Positions 12,229 through 24,057 are shown, counted from the stretch's first letter. The stretch is DNA of 64,000 nt from Eutrigla gurnardus (GCA_963514095.1 OY741273.1:20022546-20086545); one strand, 5' to 3'. The notes: generated by a model from the letters alone, not told the origin. Program-made: numbers and translations.

Positions 12229-13199
12229 GAGCGAGGATGTGCAGAAAGTAATTTGTGAATTCTCTCGCTCTGCTCCGGATTTCATTTAAAACAAATTTCA
12301 TATTTTACCAAAGGAGGGAGGCACTTGTGCGCTGCCGTACTTCATTTCTCCCCCATGTGCCTGGTATGATACGTTTCCACTTCTCATACTGAGGGAATGA
12401 TGCTGACTGGCAGGCCCTGTAGGGGGCCTACTGGCCCTGTAGCCTGTTCCAGCACTTAATCAATACAGCGATGCTTCAACCATGACTTCAGTACTGACAG
12501 AGGAGGCTCCCCGACACTGACAGGATGTTTTCATTCAAAATTGAACTGTGACTCAGATTTTACTCCAAAATCAAACATTTCTCAATCAGAAAGCTGACAT
12601 CTCCTCTTACAATAGAAATTACTAGAATGGAACTTTATTGTCCACCAGTATGGGAAATCATCTTCCACTCTGGCAGCAACATATAAGCTTAAAACATTCA
12701 AACTCAACACAAAACTGCTGTAGGGAAAGTGTTTTGTGTTTTAAATGATGCTTCCTCCTGCGATGAAAGAGCATAAAACGATTTTGGTTGTCAACGGCCC
12801 CCTATGGTGTGAGTCTCAAATGGAGAACGTAAAAGATGAGAACTGTCTGTCAGCATGTTAAAGACTAATGGTACACAGCTCACTCAGCTCCATCCCGATG
12901 ATGTTGCTGCGATGCCAACTATTCTAGACAGCTTGTTCCTAAGCCCGCAGTACAGGCGACCAACCATGAAGCCAAGTGGAATGTCAAGAAGATGAAGCCA
13001 TTGTGTTATTTTATTGGAAAGTATAGGAGACCTGTACCAAGATATTTTCAAACTTTTAACAGTCTTAGACAAGTTGGCTGTCAAATATTGTGAAATCCCA
13101 CTTGGCACAAATTATGTTTTCTTCTCGTCTCATCAACATTGTTCCCCACATTGCTACTTTTTTTAACATGCCTGTCGAGCTTGTGTTTCGGCCAAATGC
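12229..13199. other. noncoding DNA, nothing recognised
   Basis: A local imperfect duplication of GGCCCTGTAG lies near 12413-12442. A 74-codon minus-strand frame (12884-13108) has no recognisable domain. Confidence 0.55.
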
Positions 13200-13204
13200 T
13201 CAGC

Positions 13205-13889
13205 TTTTCTCAAAGTTTTCTGAAAAAAAAAGAGACGAATTCGAGTAACTCGATTCTAAAAAATGCTCGAGGCAAAAACTCTGCCCCGAAGCTTCGTTAA
13301 ATTCCTATCTCGGCATTATGCGGCTGCTCAGCAGGTGTCATTGTTCCACACGGACCGTTTCTGAGGAAACCAGGCCTCCAGACTGCAACCATTCAGGATG
13401 CACATGCGACCAAAAATCAGTGAAGTGCAGCTAAATATGTTCCTTGGTCTGTTTATGTTTATTAGTGGGTCTGTTTATGTGTGTAGCGTTGTGTTTTTTT
13501 CTCCACAGCATACAGAGATGAATCGCTACGGCCTGAACCAATCAGAGGCCGAGTCGGGGCGGGCCTAGGTCTCTGATTGGCTCAGACCCTTCGCTCTAAT
13601 ATTTGTAAAGTAATCCCCCCCGCAGTGCTCAGTGTCAGGCAGCCACAAACTGGAGCAGTGAGGAGTCAGAAATAATATTAACATTTAACAGTGCTTATAA
13701 TATCACCAAAGACGCACATTTTAAGTTTATTTTTAAACAATTTATTTTGATTTCTTGTTTGTGTTGATGTTTAAATAAAGCAAAACACATTTAAGAAAAC
13801 ACTTTAGCTATTTTTTCACTTTCTTTTTTTCTTATGTTTATTCCTGTTTATTGTCATTGACGGAAAGATTTGATAGCTGCAGCCCTAAC
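13205..13889. mobile_element. hAT-like non-autonomous element (decayed)
   Basis: The right end, read on the minus strand, begins TTAGGGCTGCAGCTATCAAA, which fits the terminal sequence I recall for a large group of teleost hAT-like elements. The left part (about 13235-13320) has the phrases GAGTAACTCGATTC and GCTCGAGGCAAAA followed by GAAGCTTCGTTAAAT, also typical of this group. About 680 bp separates the two parts and no transposase frame remains. Target-site duplications were not identified and the left terminus is not clear, so its boundary is approximate. Confidence 0.5.
13538..13580. promoter_or_regulatory. inverted CCAAT / GC-box / CCAAT module
   Basis: CCAATCAGAG (13538-13547) and its exact reverse complement CTCTGATTGG (13571-13580) flank a GGGGCGGG GC box (13556-13563). 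Two opposed NF-Y-type CCAAT boxes around an Sp1-type site is a classic core-promoter layout. It lies inside the hAT-like relic, so it is probably a former element promoter. Present activity is unknown. Confidence 0.5.
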
Positions 13890-14879
13890 TGTATTATGTG
13901 CATAGATAAACGAGCAAAAATACATAACTGAGTTAATACCTCTCAGATCAATGAGTCTTTGTAAAATGATGTAGGTCTTTCAAGGCTGAGCAAAAATTGC
14001 ACAAATGCTCCTCTGGAGTATGCAAAATATGTTGAGTAATGATATTAAACATACCAGGGTGTCACGGTTGACTTAGTATGGGATTTTGAAGATAGCACGT
14101 CCCATTTGGTGTTGAAATAATCACATTTTGATTTCATTCATCCACATCTTTCATTGGGTTGTGTGCATAATTTACGTTTTTCTGTGAGACTCGGGCATAT
14201 TCACCTCCACTTACAGACAATACACTTCAGCTCATGTGACGTAAGATAAAGCACACCATTAGGTAATGCTGATAACAAGCATGTGGTATGACTTTGCTGG
14301 CTGCTTCAGCAGCATATTTCACCTGTGAGAGAAATTTTCACTCGTGGAAAGTATTCTAAAGACAGCAGAATAAAAACCATCTATGAAAGCCTACATGTGC
14401 AGTGAGGGCATGCGAGTGAATGCAAATTCTTCCCACGTGCGAAAATCCACCACAGCAGCAACACCACACACACACCGACAATGAATTCCGTCATCAACAA
14501 GCAACTCATCTGCAACGCCCTCCGCGATGGATCCACGGCACGGTCGCATTGCACAGCTCGGGTTCATCACGTCTTGCTCCACTGCGATGTGAAGTGTTTA
14601 ATTGCGAGTGAGTAAAGCGTAGGTCTGCTCCGTTCCTGGCCCCCTCTCCACCCAGTGGCCTGTGAAATAGACTGTATTTCACAGCAATTCCAGCAGCAAG
14701 ATGTGAAGGGAAATGACACCCGTGCCTCATGTATTGGTACCATCTCCTTTGCTCGCTGAAACATAAAAATCTTCATACGTTTTGCTTATTTCATGCATTC
14801 CTCACCTCCCTATTTCACTTTAACGCTTGACTGGCTCAGTGGCTGGGATCATTTGGGGGCGAGGCACTGATGTAGTGGT
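13890..14879. other. noncoding DNA, nothing recognised
   Basis: Several overlapping short frames at 14391-14776 lie on both strands, which argues for chance. No repeat family recognised. Confidence 0.55.
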
Positions 14880-14902
14880 GAGAGAGAGAGAGAGGGGGGG
14901 GG
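14880..14902. repeat. short (GA)n plus poly-G tract
   Basis: GAGAGAGAGAGA followed by nine or so guanines, within a purine-rich plus strand. Confidence 0.9.
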
Positions 14903-16049
14903 ATGGAGAGTGGAAGTTGCTGGGGTGATGGCCTGATTGATTTTTAAATGAACTCAAATTTGTGGGTTTGTTTCCTTTCCCCGACTCGCTTGAATGTTGA
15001 TTTGTTGAAGAACAGCACAGGCAGGTAGTGTAAATATGATTGGAGGTCATGGCCTTGACCAACAGCAGGTAAGCAGAATTTTTTTTTTTTCAGTTCAGCT
15101 CGCTTCAATTCCTCTACATTTTAATGAACATACACGGCCAAGAATAACCAAACACCCATCACCTTAATAGACATTTTAAAAGCAATTGTGATTCACATTC
15201 CACCTTAAAGGAGAAATGTGTCATATTTTATGTGGATTTATCAGTGTTAATAGTGAATTTAAGTGAAGCAATATTTCCTCATTGTGCGCTATAATGACCA
15301 AGAAAGAGTGCTGCAAAATCTGTTGGAGTTTCTGCATCCAGTTGACATAGTCGGAGGCACTCCGAGATACACATTATGTAAATAAGGCTTTGATGGCAAA
15401 CTGGTTCCTTTTCTACGAAAATTAAATCCAAAAAATACGAGTATAGAGGATGTTATGGACGAGAGTACATTTTAAAGTTTTTTTGGGGGGCGGGGGAGTC
15501 CTGAGAGGAAATGACTAGCATCATCTCTTATTGCGCTCCAATGCCAACAGAAACGGGATCATGCTGATGCAGTGACAGCCTGGGCAGTTTTTTTGAGGGG
15601 GGATGCTGACGCCAACAGAGAGCACGAACCATGTGAGCATCACTGTGCCTGAAAGTTTAACTCCTCCCTCAGACAGAGATAAACGTAGATAAACTAGAAT
15701 TTAAAGACGACTGAGACGAGCGGGGTGGAGCGAGGTGACTCTTTTTAAACGCCGCCATGACAGTTCACTCTTCACACATGATGTAAATCACTGTACGTTT
15801 AATATGCCCTCTTTAATCAAGGATTAGATCAGTATCTGTCTACCGGCTGAGGTGCAAGATTGAGTCGCTTTAAATTTTCCTGGTGCATTGCTGTAAATGA
15901 ATGAGCAATTTTGAGCCGTTCGTCCTCTTTCATTTCAAAAAGTCACAACAAACACGCAGTCTGTGAGTGCTCAAATTCTCTTAATTCAGCGGTTCACCTA
16001 TTCAAGTGGGTGGGCAAAAATATTGAGGACGTCTGATTTATTATTTCAA
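14903..16049. other. noncoding DNA with two T-run/G-run junctions
   Basis: T7 then G6, C, G5 at 15478-15496, and T7, GA, G6 at 15588-15602. No exon or repeat family recognised. Confidence 0.55.
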
Positions 16050-16165
16050 GGACCGAGATAAAGCTCAGAGCTTCAGCCTTGAAATTATTTCTAAAACGCA
16101 GTGATGCCAGAATAGGAGTAATGTGATCCCGGTTATTACTAGTCAACAACTCCAATTTACACACA
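16050..16165 (-). mobile_element. L2-like LINE ORF2 C-terminal scrap
   Basis: The minus-strand frame 15994-16263 contains NRDHITPILASL followed directly by RFRNNFKAEAL. L2/CR1-type LINE ORF2 C-termini carry a phrase of the form HITPILxSLHWLPVxFRIDFK. Here the HWLP part appears deleted while the flanks persist. The fragment is very short and the rest of the frame is unrelated, so chance similarity is not excluded. Confidence 0.4.
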
Positions 16166-16731
16166 GTGGCTGACAGGAACAGACTTCCGAAAAGGATAAA
16201 TGACCGTCCTTGACCAAAGACGCCAAGTTTTTGTTCTCGATGTGGGATGCAGCAATGCACCATATGCGGATCCTAAAACGCCATGTCGGACACAAAGAGA
16301 TGTCTACGTTGAAGACGGCACACCCTTTTTTCCTACATCAGAGTGTGTACTGTAAGTAGATTGGCCTCCCGGGGAATGATGTCGCTTTGAATGAATGATA
16401 TAGCCGTGTCTTGCAATTGGTGAAGCATAAAAGTAAAAGCTCATTAAATGAGTAGACTGGGAGACAGATGGAAGTCTGCTTGTCTGCTCCTCTCTTCTAA
16501 TGAGATTGTCCCTGGGAAGCTTCGTGAGTGATTTCTATTAAGAAAGGAAGGTTTGGAGCAAACGAGAAGTGTCAGGGACCGGATAGAGAGGGAGAATGGG
16601 TATATGTTTATGGTTTTATGGTCTACATCCATAGTTAGACTTACACGTCTTCTATTCCCCCACGGAAAGACACACTGAATGTGCTAATGACTTATACAAC
16701 GTACTCTTTTTTTTTTAAACTCTCTTGTGAT

Positions 16732-16734
<3 letters not shown>

Positions 16735-16794
<60 letters not shown>
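16735..16794. repeat. (AT)30 microsatellite
   Basis: 60 bp of uninterrupted AT, self-complementary and able to extrude a cruciform. Translated frames crossing it give only Tyr-Ile repeats and are not genes. Confidence 0.99.
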
Positions 16795-16796
<2 letters not shown>

Positions 16797-16859
16797 TTCT
16801 TTGTGCAGGGAACAGAACAGACTTTCCTTCAAAACTTTTCCCCATTGTGAGCAATATGA

Positions 16860-16891
16860 GTTGCCATGGCATGCCATATTTCCATGGCAAC
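16860..16891. promoter_or_regulatory. inverted RFX X-box-like pair
   Basis: GTTGCCATGG (16860-16869) and its exact reverse complement CCATGGCAAC (16882-16891) are separated by 12 bases. RFX X-boxes follow GTNRCC(N)RGYAAC. Each arm here is a good half-site, and GTTGCCATGGCATG is close to a whole site. Function is inferred from the motif alone. Confidence 0.35.
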
Positions 16892-17139
16892 AGACCAAGT
16901 TATTGCCATTCATGTACAGCAATAGCGCCAGAATGTTGTTAACGTCAGACCTCATGATGATGTTATGAATAGCCATTTATGCTTGATGGATTCCTGTAGC
17001 CTAGAAATGAATCATTATCAATAATAATAATTGCATATCTGTCATTGTGAGTGTGCCAAGTCATTTTATGGTTAAGAAGTTGCACGTTCAGTTTACTTTT
17101 CTGCTTTGTGCATGCATTTTTCATTCATTTTCTCCTCAC

Positions 17140-17480
17140 TATAGTCCTTTAGCGAGTGTGCGGTGATGAACATCTCTCTCTGCCACGAGCAGGGTTTTTA
17201 TTAATGTAAATGTGAGGGCATCATTTATGGAGACATGCCCTCATGAATAATTTGCTCATCCAAGGTTTTTCATCCCTCAGACATAACATGTTCATTTTAT
17301 GTTACTTCCTGCCAGGGCCAGGCCTGCTTTAACCTCCCTGTTTTGTTCTAGCCTGAGATCAGATATGTATGTCTGAAAGGCTTATTCAAGGCTGAAATGG
17401 TGTGGATTGATTAAAACATCATTGTCGCACATTTTATTTCGTCATTCATCACTCTGAATAAATCAGGTCAGGCTTTGGAA
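17140..17480. promoter_or_regulatory. candidate conserved noncoding element
   Basis: Repeat-free sequence with ATTAATGTAAATG, CATGAATAATTTGC and GATTGATTAAAAC words and a perfect 9-bp stem (TGAGGGCAT at 17213-17221, ATGCCCTCA at 17235-17243, 13-base loop). The texture fits a developmental enhancer; this is inference. Confidence 0.22.
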
Positions 17481-19949
17481 ATGTTGGACGAGTGTTTCTG
17501 TTGAGTAACTATCCAGCTCAACACAACACTCCGCAAACAGATTCAATCCGAGATTTTTTCTTTTCTTTTCTTTTCATCCGCTTGAATCCAAAAGCAGTGT
17601 ACACAATGTGCGTCGGGAAGAAATGGCTCACGCCGAGGTTATCACTTACCGTGGAGATTTTTCGCCCAGATTACCCCGTCCAGCGCTACGTTCCCCGCTG
17701 AGAAAAGGGTATTTAAATGAACAAAAGAAGCTGCCTCCACTGTTTTTACCGCTTCCACCATCTGGCACCATCATCAGCACAGCTTTGCTCCCGGAGAGCC
17801 ATTACAGGAAGATGAAGTAAGATATGTGAAGTATGAATCGTGAAAGTCACTCCGCTACCATATGGAGAAAGCCTAAAGGGTGCAAAGAGAAAACTCTTGA
17901 TTGCCTCAATGACATTAACTTTATAAACACCCATGAGCTTTCGCTTAACTGTCTTCCTCAAACTCCTCACTCATTTTGAATGATAATTCTCCCGGATAAA
18001 ATATTGTCAAATCTTTTAACATTGCCTGCAATGCATTATTATTATTTTTTTTTTTAGAAGGGAATCTCTGAAATTAGCTGCCACAGGGATCTATAGTCTG
18101 CAACAGCGATCAGGCAAATGCTTCTAAGCAGATGGATGGTTTTCATTAAGTTTTCACAATGAGACAGAATGGCAACAAATTAAAGCCAATATTGCTATAT
18201 GAAGTGAAATGGATGTATAACAAATGTAAACTTATTCTCTCTTCTGCATTTTCGGTGCCGTTGCAATGAATCTCAAAAATGCTTAATCCCCCTTTGGCAT
18301 TGTTTATTGATAGAACATAGAAAGAAATGGGCTGCATAGACTGGCGTTCACATTTACCAGATTGCTTTTACGCTACTTTAACAACAATTTCAATGATACA
18401 GAAACACTGTTGACAATTTAAAAAAAAACACAACAACAATAATTAGATCATATGATGAACATTTTGTACACATTCTATATTGATGTGTGTGTCATTTTTT
18501 AAATTACAATAATTCATTTAAAACCCAAGGACGTGTTGTGATATGGCCAGATGGCTGATAGCTAGCTATCATGCTTTGGCTTTTGAACCATACTTCTCAG
18601 AAACAAAATCATTTTACTTCCTGGATTTTGTGGATCCAGATGTATTTATTCATACAAGCCACGCCTATTTTGTTTCCAGATTCTCTGCTATTTTGAATTG
18701 TGTCGAAATGAGAATGTTTTGCTCCTCGTGCTACACATTTTGTCTCTTGACCAAGCCCAAAAAACTTTTTGGGGAATTTCTGATGTAACGTACAGACACA
18801 GAACATACATTTTGCTTCAAGTGATAGAGTTGTTATCGTTTTGCAAATGTTGCTCAAATACATACACAACTCAAACAGCACGTACATGGAACAAAAATCC
18901 TGGAGCTTGAGATCTACCCAGAAGGTTTTGGCAGTGCATTAGTTGTTGTTAGTTGTAGCATGCTAGTTGGTTTAGCCTGATTTGCTGGGTTTATTAAGCT
19001 CAATGGACCATGAAAGTGTGCGCCGTCACTGTTAAACTGCAGTCAGATACATCTGTCGATACACTTCAGACATTGAATATACGACGGTATCACCTGAATG
19101 GATCAGTTTGCACACTTTTAGTGTTTTTGGATGGCGTATTTGGCTCACAGCTAATGGAACTACCAGCACAAACACTACTGAGTACACTGCGGACAATCAG
19201 CTGCTGCTATGTGGGCAGACAGCTTGGTGAGTTTAATTTTGTTTTTGGCAACATTGTATGAAGCGTGTTATATAACGACTTCCAGCTGATCGCCTGCATT
19301 CATCGCTGCTTGTTTTTTATTTTGAATGTTTTAGGATGACTGACGGCCCATTAGTGTCTGGGGGGGGGGTTACTAATTTGTAAAATGTATTCATTCAATC
19401 TCAATGTCTTTGTTCGGCATTTTAAATCCCCCATATGATTGCCTACCATCAGCAGTCATATTCTTTGTAAGACACCACTTTCAAATAAATCCAATTCTCT
19501 TCTTTTCATGCTACCCCAAACCAAATCCTCCCCAATGTCACCGTGCCACCATTGGATTAAAATAGTTTGACATGTATTCTTTCTCAAATTTTCTTGAGAT
19601 CAGGTTTTTCTGACACCTTTGCCCACCGCTGCCAATACAACGGAACGTAATTCCAATTACACCTGAAGTGAGCTTGAATTGATTTCGTTGGCCGAGCGTG
19701 GGCTACTACAGGTGTCACAGGGAAGGGAGAAGATGCAATTTTCACACATGCTACAATGGTGCAATTGTATCCGGTTTGGAAGGTCTGGCCGTCAAAATGC
19801 CAGCTCGGGCAATTGGAGCACAGTTTGCCCTGTTATGACTGTTAAGATGGAATTGCTGTGGGAGGTGTGTGCTGTTAAAGAGCTGCAAATAGGGTTCAGA
19901 GAAACACATATTCAAACATGCGTAAGAGCAACTAAATCCGCTGGCGGCG
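17481..19949. other. noncoding DNA, nothing recognised
   Basis: Poly-T runs near 18045-18056 and G10 at 19360-19369. Short frames at 17492-17820, 18543-18910, 19010-19261 and 19679-19963 carry no recognisable domain. No repeat family assigned. Confidence 0.55.
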
Positions 19950-20195
19950 TGTCACCCCGATAACGCGTCTTCACTACGTCACGTCTTTTCCGCCTTGGGT
20001 GCTCAGAGCATTTAGACAGAACGCCGTATCGCTTCGTCTCACCTCTGATGTGGCTCTGTGACGACCTCCGTTGGCGTCTCAGAGGGGAAACATTCTGTTC
20101 CGCCTTTCTGCCTTGGCGAGCGTTTAGACTGGCGACGGGGCGGAATAACGGCGGAATACTACCGCAACGAAAAGGTAGTGTAAAAGGGGCTTCTG
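19950..20195. repeat. CpG-rich probable interspersed repeat fragment
   Basis: The stretch is CpG-rich compared with its flanks. It contains an internal duplication: CCTTGG followed by GAGCATTTAGAC (20006-20017), and again CCTTGG followed by GAGCGTTTAGAC (20118-20129). It ends in a GTAGTGTAAAAGGGGCTT-like phrase that resembles DNA-transposon termini in fish. No matching second terminus was found, so class and borders are uncertain. Confidence 0.4.
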
Positions 20196-20319
20196 ACTCC
20201 TAACCTCTCCGTCCTTTCTTCCTTGCTACCTCAAGCAGCATGAGCCATCCACCCACACATCAACATCCGCCTCCCAACCTCCCTCCATGGCCACCCACCG
20301 CATTAAGTGGCATCTGCTG

Positions 20320-20580
20320 GGTGTCAACGGGCAGTTAGTCGGTCAGTCAAGTCGGCATATCAGTCACTTCATCTGTCAGTCCGTAGTGAAGTCTGCTCTC
20401 TAGTACAATTGGTTGGCCCACCTGTCACTCAATCAAAACGGACAGCTTGTCATTGCGGTGGCCGTGTCAGTCAGACACGCAACAGTCAGCTGCATGTCGC
20501 TCACCCACGCAAAGCGGTAAGGAGTCTCTTTTATAAGACATTGACTCAAATAGTCAATAGTCAGATACTGTAACTGATCA
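20320..20580. repeat. degenerate GTCAGTC-rich low-complexity sequence
   Basis: Words such as TCGGTCAGTC, CTGTCAGTCC, GTGTCAGTCAG, ACAGTCAGC and AATAGTCAATAGTCAG recur irregularly. There is no fixed period, so it is a degenerate low-complexity region rather than a tandem array. Confidence 0.5.
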
Positions 20581-21248
20581 CAGAAAAGCAGCAGTGATGG
20601 CAGCAGCCTTGGGTGTCATCTTTCAAGAGAAACACTGCTCTCGTTTCCGTGCGCGGGAATATCCGAAGGTAACTGTGCAGTAATATTAAAAAGCAATGTC
20701 GCAGAATGTATGGCTGAGCGCATGTTGTGCGGTGACACTTATCACTTTGCTGTTATTGCAAGTCAGGGCCATTTGTTTCCCGAGTCAAAGATTTGTTCCT
20801 GTTGTTTTGTTATATTTGTACACAAGCATGAACACACAATCACAAACAGAGAGAAGGGACCAGTGTTCAGGTGTTGGTGAAGAACGCCTTTATCCTGTTC
20901 TTGTTGACTTGGACAGATGATTTGTGGCTGTGTGTGTGTGTGTGTCTTTATCATTTTTTCAGCATATTAAACAGCTGGAAAATTGTAGATTCAATTGAAC
21001 AAATACTATCCCGTGGCCTGGTGCATTAGTCTTCGACAAACACCCACACCTGCTCATTGCATGTTGTAAATTAGCCAGAGAGAAGATGGCTGACCCTTTT
21101 GGAGCTATCTGTCAATATTCTCATTTGAAAACGAATCAGAAGAGGCAGACAGACAGAAGTAATAGAGCAACGCTGAAATATACTGACATATTGAAGGTTA
21201 AGCCAATATGCATAGTTAATTAGTCAAATCCTCAAGCACACTTGCCTG

Positions 21249-21253
<5 letters not shown>
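20581..21253. other. noncoding DNA, nothing recognised
   Basis: A short TG run lies at about 20930-20945. No gene or repeat family seen. Confidence 0.55.

Positions 21254-21279
<26 letters not shown>
21254..21279. repeat. (CA)n microsatellite, 13 units
   Basis: Uninterrupted CA dinucleotides. Confidence 0.98.
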
Positions 21280-21505
21280 CTCCTGTCTGGCCCTAGTAGC
21301 TTGCTTCTGACCTGAGAGATGAAAGATTAGCAGAATAGTGTTGGACACTTCTGCCCTAATTTTGTTGCTTTGTCCAGTGACTATTTATTATTGTGGAAAA
21401 TGATTTGCACTGGAAGAACATATTTCTATGCACTCTGAGTGCTGCATAACTGAGGGCTGACCTCTAACTGGTGTGGAAGAAAGTGAGGGATTTACGTTGG
21501 AGTTT

Positions 21506-21508
<3 letters not shown>

Positions 21509-21594
<86 letters not shown>

Positions 21595-21610
21595 TGTGTG
21601 TGTGTGTGTG
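21509..21610. repeat. compound (TG)n(GA)n(TG)n microsatellite
   Basis: 74 bp of TG, then about 13 bp of GA, then about 16 bp of TG. The long frame crossing it (21471-21968) is a repeat translation (Cys-Val strings) followed by low-complexity residues, not a gene. Confidence 0.98.
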
Positions 21611-21696
21611 GGTTTGGGGGATTATATGTGGCTGTGAATTCTCCAAATTAATAATGGATGATGGTAATATTTGTATGTTACCCTCCCACTCCCCCC

Positions 21697-21755
21697 GTCT
21701 CTCTCTCTCTCTCTCTCCCTCCCTCCCTCCCCCCTCTCTTGCTCTCTCTCTCACT
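21697..21755. repeat. CT/CCCT polypyrimidine tract
   Basis: (CT)n, then CCCT repeats, then CTCTCTTGCTCTCTCTCTC. Nearly pure pyrimidine on the plus strand. Confidence 0.95.
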
Positions 21756-23499
21756 GTGTCTGAGTCAGGACTATTAATGCTCCAGCAATTGTTTGGAGAA
21801 AAGGATTCTCTTTTGTGTTTTTTTATTTATTTTCTATTAAAATATAAAGGTTTTGGTTATTGTGGCAGGAACAAAAATCTTTATATACTCATTTATTTCA
21901 GCTTTCTATTTTATCAACGCTGCCTCGCTTTGATTTATGTTTTCATTCTTTATTGCATTTCCATTTGACGGTGTCTTGTCTGCATATGACAGCATACCGG
22001 TAGTCCCTTTTTTATGAACTTATTTTTCAAGCATTGCTTTTGCATTTGATCTTCTCCGTGGGTGTTGGATGGGTCACCTGAGAGACGTTGACCCTTCTGA
22101 GACGTTAAGGTCACATATGTCCAAGTCCAGATGATGTTTCTGGGGACTGATCTGAGGACTGTGTTGTATAAGTATGATGGTTATGTATTAAACCATCCAG
22201 CAAGTCCAGTTCCCTTAAATCAATCTTTCAAAGACCTTCTTTTAATGGTTTTTGCCATCAATGATGATATTAACCTGGTCATGCCCTACTGTAATTGTTT
22301 TTTATCCACCTCCCGAAATTAATTTTCAAGTTAATGAAAAAACACAGGCGTGTTAACGGAACAGAATCCACTGCAATGTGTGGAGTCGAGGTACTGCAGC
22401 ATCCCCCACCCCGGGTTGGATGTCAAACCATCAGTATGTGGAAGTCCAGCTTTAAATAGCCTTATTATTTGCCATCTCCCTCAGTGCTGTTTCTATACTT
22501 AACTACCTTCAATGTGTTCGTTACACATAAGCGGGCTGCTGTCATATCACTTTTACTCAGCTTATCCCTCATCTTACTACACTAGGTCATGTTCTGGAAT
22601 GCATGACATTAAATAATTCATTGAACAGCATCGAAGACATTTTAGTTGGATTTTATTTTTAAGATTTGCAAGGCCAAAAGAAATTGAAATAGAACGGTCA
22701 AGAGGTGCTCAGGGTGTTTACCCTGCCGTCAGCCTTCAACTGACAGCGTGCTCTGAAATATGAAGTAATGCATAATGTCCTCTGTGAGTTTATACTGGGA
22801 AGCTAGTTAGGCTGTCCAAACTGTCATTCTCAAACGGCTGCCTTTGGAGTGCACGATGCATCCCTGGAGGCAGAAGGAAAAACAAGGGCGAACCACAGCC
22901 AAACTCCCCCTTAGTTCTTTGACCCCCCATGTGTTTTGACGTCAGTTAATGGCACCTGTAAGCCAGGCTGCTGCAGCTATAGTATTAAAGAGAGCATCAG
23001 CACACATCGTGGATGTTATTGACATGACACCCCCATGACAAATTCATGGAAACAGGGTTGACAACTGGTGCAGTGCTCCACTAAGGATCAGAATCCAGCT
23101 GGTTGCCTATGACTTGTGTGTCATTTACCTTGCCTTACCTTATCAGAACAGTCTGGTTGGGAGCTCTGGGAGCCACCAGAAACCAGTAAATGGTTTAGTC
23201 ATGTCCCTGCAGTCTGCTTATACTGACTAGGAACATCAAATTATGACCTATATGCACAAGGGGAAAAGAGTTGCTAATTATATGGATTAAAAACGAAATA
23301 AATTAGACAGAATGATTGTGGCTTTGAGAAAAGGTACGCTCTGAATAATTTCCCATTCAAGAAAATGGCCATGAAATAAATAGCTACTATAAGAAACAAT
23401 ACACATAAAAAGAAGCTATGGCGGCATTTGCTTATTGTATTTCCTATCATTCTTTATGTAACAAAAGTATAATATAAACAATATAATTGGATAGTTTTT
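21756..23499. other. noncoding DNA, nothing recognised
   Basis: AT-rich at 21810-21960 and 23270-23500. No exon or repeat family recognised; the 63-codon frame at 22131-22322 has no domain. Confidence 0.55.
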
Positions 23500-23999
23500 C
23501 AATTATATACCAGTCTTGAATTGGTTCAGATGGATTCACTCATGTTTAATCAAACTCTGCTGCCAGGATTTTCACCACATTACACCAATCCCTGCTTCCT
23601 TACACTGGCTACCGATTGCTTTTAGAATTGATTTTAAAATGTTATTGATTACCTGCAAAGCCCTGAGAGGCCCTGCCCCATGTTATTTATTCAAACTTTT
23701 TTGCCTTATGTCCCTTCCTGAGGTCCTCGGATGCAACGTTTCTGGTTGTTCCAAGGTTCAGGTTAATTCTGAAGATCTGGTACTGGTGATCGAGACTTTG
23801 CAGTCAGTGCACCTGGACTTTGGAATGACCTGGTTTCGTCTTTTAAATTTCTTGTATTCATTTTGTATGTCAAATAAGCATGTTTTATTCTGTCTTATTT
23901 CTGCTTTAGTTCATTTCACTATGTTTTAAATGTGTTATATGCTTGTAAAGCACTTTGTAACTGTGTTTTGAAAGGTGCTATATAATAACATTGAATATT
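23500..23999 (+). mobile_element. L2/CR1-like LINE, truncated 3' end of ORF2 and 3' UTR
   Basis: The frame 23516-23929 contains HHITPIPASLHWLPIAFR followed by IDFKMLLITCKALRGPAPCY. This is the hallmark C-terminal segment that follows the reverse transcriptase in L2/CR1-type LINEs (family form: HITPxLxSLHWLPVxxRIDFKxLLLxxKALxGLAPxYL). Downstream of the stop, TGTAAAGCACTTTGTAACTG and AAGGTGCTATATAATAA match the 3' terminus typical of these elements. The rest of the ORF, including the RT and endonuclease domains, is missing, as expected from 5' truncation. The C-terminal half of the peptide is diverged, so the copy is dead. Confidence 0.88.
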
Positions 24000-24057
24000 A
24001 CTATTACTATTAATATTATTATTATTAATAATAAGAACTATTATTATTATTATTATA
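24000..24057. repeat. (ATT)n-rich tail of the LINE
   Basis: Imperfect TATTACTATTAATATTATT-type repeats directly after the LINE 3' end. L2-like elements commonly end in such a short microsatellite, which supports the orientation call. Confidence 0.85.

Noticed and set aside
21471..21968. 165-codon frame
   Set aside because: Cys-Val repeat from the GT microsatellite followed by low-complexity sequence.
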